Part shown: piece after piece, positions 1 to 5,042 of the stretch | Layout: every line of letters begins with the position of its first letter | Position numbering within the stretch: position 1 is the first letter of the stretch | Origin: an uncultured Clostridia bacterium | GTDB taxonomy: Bacteria > Bacillota > Clostridia > UMGS1810 | Assembly: GCA_905210855.1 (NCBI GenBank) | Contig: CAJLYL010000071.1 | Location: 1-8,659, forward strand | Length of the DNA: 8,659 nucleotides | Direction: 5' to 3' | Translations under genes and position numbers: made by a program | Notes under the pieces: model-generated | Databases searched by the model: none | What the model saw: only the letters and a program-made list of their open reading frames with translations | What the model was told of the DNA's origin: nothing

Positions 1-30
1 TGCTTTGGCGCATCTTAAAACGTATTATAA

Positions 31-1173
31 TTATCTGCCCGAATCGTAATCATCCAGGAACGAGTGAACCCCGTTTTTATCCTTATATGATATCACGGTT
101 TCCAGGTTCACATTCTCCATACTCTTGAATATATTATTCTCCACATAGGGGTTGGTTTTTTTCAGCCTTTCAATTATATGTTTTGTCTCAAGCCGCTTTG
201 AGCCTGTCCGCTCCGATGTGAGGCAAGCCTCAGAGGTGCAGGTGTCTGTAAACTTGCAGGCGCACTGAATAAAATGCAGGTCGTTGTAGTCCCTCCAGCG
301 CTTAATATCCGCCTCGCGGATAAGATACATGGGGCGTATAAGCTCCATTCCCTCAAAATTGGTGCTGTGCAGCTTTGGCATCATGGTCTGCGTCTGACCG
401 CTGTACAGCATACCCATAAGGGTGGTTTCTATCACGTCGTCAAAGTGATGCCCCAGGGCGATTTTGTTGCAGCCGAGCTTTTTTGCCTCGGAGTAGAGGT
501 AGCCGCGCCTCATGCGCGCGCATACATAGCACGGCGATTTTTCAATATTGTACACCGAATCGAAAATCGTGCTCTCAAACACCGTTATGGGAATTCTCAT
601 CAGCTTTGCGTTGTGCTCGATGACCTCTCTGTTTTCGGCGCTGTAACCCGGATCCATAACCAAAAAACACAGCTCAAAGGGAAATTTGTTGTGGCGCTTC
701 AGCTCCTGAAACAGCTTTGCCATAAGCATTGAGTCCTTGCCGCCCGATATGCACACCGCCACTCTGTCGCCCTCGCGGAGCATATCGTATTTGTTAATCG
801 CCGCCGCAAACTTGGAGAGCAGCTCTTTGCGGAATTTCTTCTGAATACTTTTTTCTATTTTGTCAAGGCGCTCCTTATCTGCGCCGTCCGCGGCAATCTT
901 GCCGCGCAGCCAGCCGATGTAGCCGTCCTCCAGGCTGTAAGCACTGTAACCGTCGGCGCACATTTTCTCGGCGATATCGCGCGTCACAACGCCCGATTTA
1001 CAGTATACGATTATCTTTTTGTCCTTGCCGACTCTCCCGTCCGTCAGTTCCTCGGGCGTCATGTTCACCGCGCCGTCAAGGTGTCCGTACTCAAACGAAA
1101 CTTCGTCTCTTATGTCTATCAGGCGGTATTCGTCCGCACTGAGTTTATTCAATTCATCCAATGTTATTTCCAT
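31..1173 (-). CDS. Rhodanese–TtcA fusion, tRNA 2-thiolation protein
   Basis: A 380-aa protein with two domains in one uninterrupted frame. Residues about 1-92 are a rhodanese domain; the active-site loop YCKSGVVTR puts the persulfide cysteine at C58. Residues about 120-345 are an ATP pyrophosphatase of the TtcA family: PP-loop SGGKDS (143-148), CYVC (C215, C218), LGHHFDDVIET (240-250), and a later Cys cluster C304, C306, C312, C317. TtcA proteins use an Fe-S cluster held by Cys residues to make 2-thiocytidine at tRNA position 32; the rhodanese part plausibly delivers persulfide sulfur, which is my inference. The exact modified base is not certain because TtcA-like paralogues exist in Firmicutes. 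The ATG start follows a weak GGGTG five bases upstream. The gene lies downstream of sigK on the same strand but has its own promoter, so it need not be sporulation-controlled. Family assignment is firm; substrate is less so. Confidence 0.88.
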   Translation of the reverse strand: MEITLDELNKLSADEYRLIDIRDEVSFEYGHLDGAVNMTPEELTDGRVGKDKKIIVYCKSGVVTRDIAEKMCADGYSAYSLEDGYIGWLRGKIAADGADKERLDKIEKSIQKKFRKELLSKFAAAINKYDMLREGDRVAVCISGGKDSMLMAKLFQELKRHNKFPFELCFLVMDPGYSAENREVIEHNAKLMRIPITVFESTIFDSVYNIEKSPCYVCARMRRGYLYSEAKKLGCNKIALGHHFDDVIETTLMGMLYSGQTQTMMPKLHSTNFEGMELIRPMYLIREADIKRWRDYNDLHFIQCACKFTDTCTSEACLTSERTGSKRLETKHIIERLKKTNPYVENNIFKSMENVNLETVISYKDKNGVHSFLDDYDSGR

Positions 1174-1209
1174 TATTTCACCCGTTCCGAAAATGTAAAT
1201 TCAACTGAT

Positions 1210-1238
1210 ATTTTAGCATGAATGCGCGCGCTTGTCAA
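1210..1238 (-). promoter_or_regulatory. SigA-type promoter for the rhodanese–TtcA gene
   Basis: On the minus strand a perfect TTGACA (1238-1233) is followed by a 17-bp spacer and TAAAAT (1215-1210), with TGC just before the -10 box (extended -10). The -35 box directly abuts the sigK stop codon. Predicted transcription start is near 1203, giving a leader of about 30 nt. This separates vegetative expression of the downstream gene from sigK. Seen in sequence; activity is inferred. Confidence 0.75.
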
Positions 1239-1934
1239 TCAGTCGTTAAATCGGTGAAACAGCTTTTCTATCGCCCTTTTTTCTATACGCGACACATACG
1301 AGCGCGATATCTTCAGCCTTGACGCAATGTCGCGCTGGGTGTAGGCGCAGCCGTCCGCCAGTCCGTAGCGCAGGGCAATGATTTTGCGTTCCCTCAGGGT
1401 CAGTATGTATTTCATCGCCTCGTACAGCGCCTTGGTTTGCAGCTTGATGTCCACCGCCTCAAACACATCCTCGCCGCTGTCGCACAGTTTGTCGATGAGG
1501 GTTACCTCGTGACCGTCCTTATCTTTGCCTATCGGGTCTTGCAGGAGCACCTCATTCTGCCGCTTTTTCGCCGCGCGCAGGCTCATGAGGATTTCGTTAT
1601 CGATGCATTTTGCCGCATATGTCGCAAGGCGTGTGCCTTTGTCGGGATTGAATGTGGATATAGCCTTTATCAGCCCTATTGTGCCTATGGATATCAGGTC
1701 GTCCGTGTCGCTGTCCGCGGACGAATATTTTTTCACCACATGGGCAACAAGGCGCAGATTCCGCTCTATCAATATGTTGCGCGCGTCCGTGTCACCGTCG
1801 GCATAGCGCAGCAGGCAGTCGCGCTCTTCCTGCGCCGAGAGGGGCGGCTGAAACGAATTTGCCCCCGACACATACGACACGGTGAATATTATGTTCGGCA
1901 GTGCGTAGAAAAACGGTAGAATAAATGATAACAA
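1239..1934 (-). CDS. sigK: RNA polymerase sporulation sigma factor SigK (pro-sigma-K)
   Basis: A 231-aa sigma-70 family protein when read from the TTG at 1934-1932. Region 2 covers about residues 52-125 (ARNILIERNLRLVAHVVKKY, then DLISIGTIGLIKAI and LATYAAKCIDNEILM), the linker has the SigK-like LLQDPIGKDKDGHEVTLID (130-148), and region 4 ends in the helix-turn-helix YTQRDIASRLKISRSYVSR (198-216). SigK directs late mother-cell transcription during sporulation. The TTG start is preceded by GGAGG with a 9-base spacing and gives a hydrophobic N-terminus (about residues 1-19) before VSYV. This matches the membrane-anchoring pro-sequence of Bacillus pro-sigma-K, which is removed by SpoIVFB at a Ser-Tyr bond; here that would be S20-Y21. 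The gene is whole, with no skin-type interruption. A CATATACT lies near 1963-1956 upstream, but I find no well-spaced -35, so a SigE or SigK promoter is not claimed. An upstream in-frame ATG at 2003 would add 23 unrelated residues. Confidence 0.93.
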   Translation of the reverse strand: MLSFILPFFYALPNIIFTVSYVSGANSFQPPLSAQEERDCLLRYADGDTDARNILIERNLRLVAHVVKKYSSADSDTDDLISIGTIGLIKAISTFNPDKGTRLATYAAKCIDNEILMSLRAAKKRQNEVLLQDPIGKDKDGHEVTLIDKLCDSGEDVFEAVDIKLQTKALYEAMKYILTLRERKIIALRYGLADGCAYTQRDIASRLKISRSYVSRIEKRAIEKLFHRFND

Positions 1935-1943
1935 CGCTGAACA

Positions 1944-1948
1944 CCTCC
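1944..1948 (-). promoter_or_regulatory. Ribosome binding site fixing the TTG start of sigK
   Basis: GGAGG on the minus strand, nine bases before TTG at 1934-1932. No comparable site precedes the in-frame ATG at 2003. The ATG overlapping this site (1951-1949) is in another frame. Confidence 0.8.
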
Positions 1949-2029
1949 ATAATCCAGTATATGCCGCAGTGCTTGTATTTGTTGCGTTGTCCGAGTTTTG
2001 CACAGGGGAATTTGTCTGGCGGAAAAGCC

Positions 2030-2058
2030 TTGCATTTGACGCGCCGCCGTGCTATACT
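2030..2058 (+). promoter_or_regulatory. Promoter of the HAD phosphatase gene
   Basis: TTGCAT (2030-2035), 17-bp spacer, TATACT (2053-2058), with TGC before the -10 box. Expected start of transcription is near 2065, giving a leader of only about 16 nt that begins at the ribosome binding site GAGGGGG (2067-2073). A TTGACG at 2036-2041 is too close to the -10 box to pair with it. Confidence 0.65.
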
Positions 2059-2080
2059 GAATGACAGAGGGGGCGGCGGC

Positions 2081-2749
2081 ATGATAAAAGGAATCATATT
2101 TGACATAGACGGAGTTTTGCTCGACACCATGCCGATGTGGAACACCCTCGGCAGCGGCTATCTGCGCAGCTGCGGAATCGAGCCGCCGTGCGATATTGAC
2201 AAGACCCTGTTTTCCATGAGCATGGAGCAGGGAGCGCAGTATTTGCACGACAGTTTTCTGCGCGGAAAAGCTGCGGAGAATATTAATGAAGAGATAAAAA
2301 TATACCTTGAGGATTATTATGCAAACCGCGCCTTGGCAAAGTCGGGTGCGGAGCGGAGTTTAAAGCGCCTTGCGGCTGAGGGCATACCCATTGCGGCGGC
2401 AACGGAGAGTCCGCTCTCCCCTGTCACGGCGGAGAGAAACGGCATTTTAAAGTACATCGGCAGAATCTTCACCGCAGGCGAGCTGAACACAAGCAAGAGC
2501 GAACCGCTGATATACAACGCGGCAGCGGAATTTCTCGGTGCAAAGCCGTGCGAGGCGCTTGTATTTGAGGATTCGCTCCATGCCTTGCGCACCGCGGCGC
2601 GCGCAGGGTTTGTCACTGTCGGCATGGCGGATGCCGGCGAGCCGGATCAGGCTGCTCTGAAAGCGGAAGCGGATGTGTTTGTGCGCGATTGGGAAGAGGT
2701 TTTTGAAAAAATAATATGCTTATTGCACAAAAATCCGCTTTTGTATTGA
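2081..2749 (+). CDS. HAD-superfamily hydrolase (beta-phosphoglucomutase-like, subfamily IA)
   Basis: A 222-aa protein with the four HAD motifs in order. Motif I is FDIDGVLLD (nucleophile D8, acid D10), motif II is AAATES (T109), motif III has K139 in NTSKSEP, and motif IV is VFEDSLHAL (E163, D164). The helical cap lies between motifs I and II (about residues 16-90), as in phosphatases and mutases of the beta-phosphoglucomutase/GPH type. It is expected to be a cytoplasmic Mg-dependent phosphatase of a small phosphorylated metabolite; the substrate cannot be read from sequence. The ATG at 2081 was chosen because it sits 7 bases after GAGGGGG, just downstream of a good promoter, and begins directly at the first HAD strand. 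A longer in-frame reading from 1925 adds 52 unrelated residues across the promoter. It is divergent from sigK and points toward the his operon, 484 bp away. Length is normal for the family. Confidence 0.85.
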   Translation: MIKGIIFDIDGVLLDTMPMWNTLGSGYLRSCGIEPPCDIDKTLFSMSMEQGAQYLHDSFLRGKAAENINEEIKIYLEDYYANRALAKSGAERSLKRLAAEGIPIAAATESPLSPVTAERNGILKYIGRIFTAGELNTSKSEPLIYNAAAEFLGAKPCEALVFEDSLHALRTAARAGFVTVGMADAGEPDQAALKAEADVFVRDWEEVFEKIICLLHKNPLLY

Positions 2750-2774
2750 CAAAGAGCAGATTTTGTGATATCGT
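2746..2774 (+). promoter_or_regulatory. Candidate promoter at the end of the HAD gene
   Basis: A perfect TTGACA (2746-2751) overlaps the HAD stop codon. A 17-bp spacer and TATCGT (2769-2774), preceded by TGA, form an extended -10 like the other promoters in the window. No open reading frame with a ribosome binding site follows. Its product would be an RNA starting near 2781 that crosses the repeat element and could read on toward hisZ. The -10 box is imperfect, so this is moderate evidence only. Confidence 0.45.
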
Positions 2775-2790
2775 TATAGCATGGTAACGC

Positions 2791-2804
2791 TTTAACGTGT
2801 TAAA
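2791..2804. promoter_or_regulatory. 14-bp palindrome, possible operator
   Basis: TTTAAC-GT-GTTAAA is a perfect inverted repeat, roughly 10 bases after the predicted start of the candidate promoter at 2746-2774. The position and symmetry suit a repressor operator. An AT-rich palindrome of this size can also occur by chance, and I do not recognise the regulator. Confidence 0.3.
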
Positions 2805-2834
2805 ATGGTGCGGTTGTAAAATAAACTGATACAC

Positions 2835-3042
2835 GGCTCGGTGGTATATATTATATTTTGCAAACCACGCATAGAGTTTTGCACCGTCTGTGTATGTATT
2901 TTTTATTCTTGGCTCCTCGGACAGCAGTGCGGTAGCGCTGAACTCGTCGCCTGAGAATAAAAAACACATACACATCCTTTGACGGAATATTTTCTACGCG
3001 CGGCTGCTATCGGTTTTCAAAATACAATATACATCCCTCGCC
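2835..3042. repeat. 208-bp imperfect palindromic repeat element (MITE-like), copy 1
   Basis: The ends are inverted repeats of about 32 bp starting GGCTCGG at 2835 and GGCGAGG read backwards from 3042; about 24 of 32 columns match. The arms continue as a long imperfect hairpin. An inner arm of 21 bp (2889-2909) pairs with 2954-2974 with one mismatch, closing a 44-base centre that has its own small CAGC/GCTG stem (2922-2925 with 2937-2940). A second copy starts at 8614 in opposite orientation, which shows it is a dispersed element. No transposase is encoded. A MITE or other non-autonomous element fits, but a repeated structured RNA is also possible. No clear target-site duplication is visible. 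The arms are AT-rich (TATATTATATTTTG), unlike the flanking genes. Confidence 0.75.
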
Positions 3043-3044
3043 TT

Positions 3045-3092
3045 AACGCAGAACCTGCGTTTGCCGGTAGGGGTCGATGCCCACATCGACCC
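3045..3092. repeat. Two adjacent short hairpins, REP-like
   Basis: AACGCAG (3045-3051) pairs with CTGCGTT (3055-3061) across a 3-base loop. GGGTCGATG (3071-3079) pairs perfectly with CATCGACCC (3084-3092) across CCCA. From memory, the second unit, preceded by GGTAG, resembles small palindromic repeats scattered between genes in many Clostridia genomes. It directly abuts the right end of the 208-bp element. No T-run follows, so it is not a standard terminator. Confidence 0.5.
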
Positions 3093-3119
3093 GCAGTTTG
3101 CGCACAAATTAACACTTTG

Positions 3120-3148
3120 CAGTCAGGCAGTAGAAAGCTGCCTGACTG
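3120..3148. repeat. Perfect 11-bp-stem hairpin upstream of the his promoter
   Basis: CAGTCAGGCAG (3120-3130), a 7-base loop, and CTGCCTGACTG (3138-3148) form a perfect stem. Neither side has a run of T, so a Rho-independent terminator is unlikely. It ends 32 bases before the -35 box of the his promoter. It could be a protein binding site, a processing signal, or a barrier to transcription coming from 2746. Confidence 0.5.
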
Positions 3149-3180
3149 AGGGGATGTAAAACAGGCTTGTACTTCGGCCC

Positions 3181-3211
3181 TTGACATATTTTATACACGC
3201 ACTGCTATCAT
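3181..3211 (+). promoter_or_regulatory. Promoter of the histidine operon
   Basis: TTGACA (3181-3186) is followed after 19 bases by TATCAT (3206-3211), with TGC directly before the -10 box. The spacer is two bases longer than ideal, but the extended -10 and perfect -35 make it credible. Transcription would start near 3218, at the ribosome binding site AAAGGAAGG (3218-3226), leaving about 16 nt of leader. That is too short for a T-box or attenuator, so any control at this promoter would be by a DNA-binding regulator. Confidence 0.65.
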
Positions 3212-3233
3212 CAAACGAAAGGAAGGTTTCATT

Positions 3234-4322
3234 ATGCGACAGACAGCCGAGAGCCTTACTCAGCGGCTCGGAAAAATCTATGAACAGTGCGGCTACCGCC
3301 GTTTCAAGATGAACAAATTCGAGGAATACGACACCTATGTTAAAAACAAAGATTATCTCATCAGCGACAAGGTGATAACCTTTACCGGCACCAACGGCAA
3401 ACTGCTTGCCATGAAGCCTGATGTAACCATATCCATCATAAAGAATTTTGACGACGACATGAGCGGTGTGCAGCGTGTGTACTACAACGAAAACGTGTAC
3501 CGTGTGTCGGGCGGTCATGATTTCAGGGAGATTATGCAGTCCGGACTGGAGTGCATGGGCGATGTGGACACCTACTGCATCTGCGAGGTGCTCACCCTTG
3601 CGGCAAAGAGCCTGGGCGCGGTGAGCGCCGGATATATGCTCGATATATCTCACCTCAGGCTGGTGTCCGCGCTTATAGAGTCGTGCGGAGCGCAGGGCGA
3701 CGACGCGCGCGGCATACTTACCGCCATAGGCGAAAAAAATCTGCCCGCGCTTGAATCGCTCTGCGCACGCATAGGCATGGACGATGCCGCCAGGGCGCGC
3801 GTCTGCGCCTTAGTGACGGTGTACGGCCCCATAACCGAGGTTGTGGACAAGCTGGATATATTCTGCACCGACGAAGCGACCCGAAAGGCGGCGGACGAGC
3901 TGCGCGCCATATGCGCCGTGCTGTCCGACTGCGGCGTGGCTCACAGGGTACACATAGATTTCTCCGTGGTAAACAACATGAAATATTACAACGGCATAGT
4001 GTTCTGCGGCTACATAGACGGAATCCCGTCCGATGTGCTCAGCGGCGGTCAGTATGACGGATTGATGGCAAAGATGGGCAAGCGCTCGCGCGCCATAGGC
4101 TTTGCCATATACATGAATATGTTTGAGCGGCTGCTCGGCGGAGATGAGGAATACGACGCCGACGTGCTCATGATATCGGGCGGCGCGGCGCCGCTCACGG
4201 TGTCGCAGGAGGTGCGCGCCGTAAACGACACGGGCAGGACGGTCATTGTGCAAAGGAGCGACACGGGCAAGTTCCGCTGCCGCGAAAAAATAATTCTCGG
4301 CAAAAGGGGGACTGACCGATGA
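3234..4322 (+). CDS. hisZ: ATP phosphoribosyltransferase regulatory subunit HisZ
   Basis: A 362-aa paralogue of the histidyl-tRNA synthetase catalytic core without a clear anticodon-binding domain. Class II synthetase-like segments are visible: MKPDVTISIIKNF (60-72), VYYNENVYR (82-90), REIMQSGLECMG (98-109), and the C-terminal GGQYDGLMAKMGKRSRAIGFA (271-291). It joins short-form HisG to form the enzyme for the first step of histidine synthesis (ATP plus PRPP to phosphoribosyl-ATP) and is needed for catalysis and histidine feedback. The presence of a 210-aa HisG immediately downstream, overlapping by 4 bp, supports HisZ over a true HisRS. The ATG follows AAAGGAAGG by 7 bases. It is first in the operon. 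The protein is somewhat shorter than many HisZ proteins; the divergent last 60 residues (GGAAPLTVSQEVRAV onward) are the least conserved part to my eye. Confidence 0.92.
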   Translation: MRQTAESLTQRLGKIYEQCGYRRFKMNKFEEYDTYVKNKDYLISDKVITFTGTNGKLLAMKPDVTISIIKNFDDDMSGVQRVYYNENVYRVSGGHDFREIMQSGLECMGDVDTYCICEVLTLAAKSLGAVSAGYMLDISHLRLVSALIESCGAQGDDARGILTAIGEKNLPALESLCARIGMDDAARARVCALVTVYGPITEVVDKLDIFCTDEATRKAADELRAICAVLSDCGVAHRVHIDFSVVNNMKYYNGIVFCGYIDGIPSDVLSGGQYDGLMAKMGKRSRAIGFAIYMNMFERLLGGDEEYDADVLMISGGAAPLTVSQEVRAVNDTGRTVIVQRSDTGKFRCREKIILGKRGTDR

Positions 4323-4951
4323 GACCGATAAACATTGCCCTGCCAAAGGGCAGACTGGGCGAAAAGGTGTGCGCCATGCTTGCAAAATCCGGCTATCCCG
4401 TGCCCGAGACGGACAAAAACGACCGCCGTCTTATACTGGAGAGTGCGGACGGCAGTGTGCGCTATTTCTGGGTGAAGCCGTCCGATGTGCCCATATATGT
4501 GGAGCGCGGCGCGGCGGATATCGGCATTGCCGGCAAGGACATTCTGCTGGAGTATTCGCCGGATGTATATGAGCTGCTCGACCTTGGCATAGGCAAGTGC
4601 CGCATGGCGGTTGCGGCAAAATCCACCTTCCGCGACAGGGCGGACAGGACGCTGCGCGTGGCGACAAAGTTTGCGCGCATAGCGAGCGATTTTTACGAGA
4701 AAAGGGGGCGCGACATAGACATCATCAAGCTGAACGGTTCTATCGAGATTGCGCCGATTCTGGATTTATCCGATGTGATTGTGGACATTGTGGAGACGGG
4801 AACAACGCTAAAGGAAAACGGGCTTGAACCTATCGAGACGGTGGTGCCCGTTTCGGCGCGGCTTATTGCGAACAAGGCGAGCTTCAAGTTTTGCCGCGAA
4901 AGTATAATGAAGGTGTACGAGAGCTTGCAGAAACAGGCGGAGCATATATGA
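4319..4951 (+). CDS. hisG: ATP phosphoribosyltransferase catalytic subunit, short form
   Basis: A 210-aa protein starting MRPINIALPKGRLGEK, typical of HisG. ADIGIAGKDILLE (66-78) is the ligand-binding core, and DIVETGTTLKENGL (156-169) contains the PRPP-binding loop. It catalyses the committed step of histidine synthesis. The length is that of the short form, which lacks the C-terminal regulatory domain and depends on HisZ. The start codon overlaps the hisZ stop (ATGA), implying translational coupling that suits a fixed HisZ:HisG ratio. A GGGGG run lies upstream within hisZ. The gene is followed by a 91-bp gap, the only non-overlapping junction in the operon. Confidence 0.96.
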   Translation: MRPINIALPKGRLGEKVCAMLAKSGYPVPETDKNDRRLILESADGSVRYFWVKPSDVPIYVERGAADIGIAGKDILLEYSPDVYELLDLGIGKCRMAVAAKSTFRDRADRTLRVATKFARIASDFYEKRGRDIDIIKLNGSIEIAPILDLSDVIVDIVETGTTLKENGLEPIETVVPVSARLIANKASFKFCRESIMKVYESLQKQAEHI

Positions 4952-5004
4952 AATTCTGCCTTGCTTATTCAAAATAAAATATACTAACATCGCCCCGCGT
5001 TAAT

Positions 5005-5020
5005 TGCACCCAAGGGTGCA
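5005..5020. repeat. Perfect 16-bp inverted repeat in the hisG–hisD gap
   Basis: TGCACCC-AA-GGGTGCA lies in the 91-bp gap (4952-5042), 22 bases before the hisD ATG. As RNA it would be a 6-bp stem with a CAAG loop. Only TTGTT follows, so termination is unlikely to be strong. As DNA it could be an operator. The upstream part of the gap is A-rich and has a TATACT (4980-4985), but I find no -35 at proper distance, so an internal promoter is only a possibility. Confidence 0.5.
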
Positions 5021-5030
5021 TTGTTATGAG

Positions 5031-5035
5031 AGGAG
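5031..5035 (+). promoter_or_regulatory. Ribosome binding site deciding the hisD start
   Basis: AGGAG, 7 bases before ATG at 5043. It favours this start over the in-frame TTG at 5004, which has no such site and lies partly inside the inverted repeat at 5005-5020. Confidence 0.8.
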
Positions 5036-5042
5036 ACCGACA

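Larger units (their letters stand above)
2750..3233. other. 484-bp structured intergenic region between HAD gene and hisZ
   Basis: No convincing coding sequence on either strand. It contains, in order, most of a candidate promoter, a 14-bp palindrome, a 208-bp palindromic repeat element, a pair of short hairpins resembling dispersed repeats, an 11-bp-stem hairpin, and the his promoter with the hisZ ribosome binding site. I looked for the T-box signature (the GGGTGG-type pairing sequence and a downstream terminator) that would suit a histidine operon and did not find it. I also see no classical U-tract terminator for the HAD gene. Confidence 0.8.

Noticed and set aside
1239..1934. Sigma factor being SigE, SigF or SigG rather than SigK
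   Set aside because: The VSYV pro-sequence junction, the linker with DPIGKDKDG and the region 4 sequence fit SigK best.
1935..2003. N-terminal extension of sigK to an ATG at 2003
   Set aside because: The extra 23 residues are unlike SigK. The strong GGAGG lies inside this stretch and points to the TTG at 1934.
2613..2975. A 120-codon minus-strand frame running from the repeat element into the HAD gene
   Set aside because: It begins in the inner arm of the palindrome and overlaps the well-supported HAD gene. Its composition looks like translated repeat.
2835..3042. Remnant of an insertion sequence with a transposase gene
   Set aside because: No transposase-like reading frame or fragment is present; the whole element is taken up by its palindromic arms.
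3120..3148. Rho-independent terminator
   Set aside because: The stem is perfect but no T-run follows on either strand.
2750..3233. T-box or other known riboswitch upstream of hisZ
   Set aside because: The T-box signature and a terminator hairpin with U-run were looked for by eye and not found.
3123..3653. A 176-codon minus-strand frame across the his promoter and hisZ
   Set aside because: It is antisense to conserved HisZ motifs, with no domain and no start signals.
5004..5042. hisD starting at TTG 5004
   Set aside because: It would add 13 residues encoded partly by the inverted repeat. The AGGAG and ATG at 5043 give the normal N-terminus and family length.
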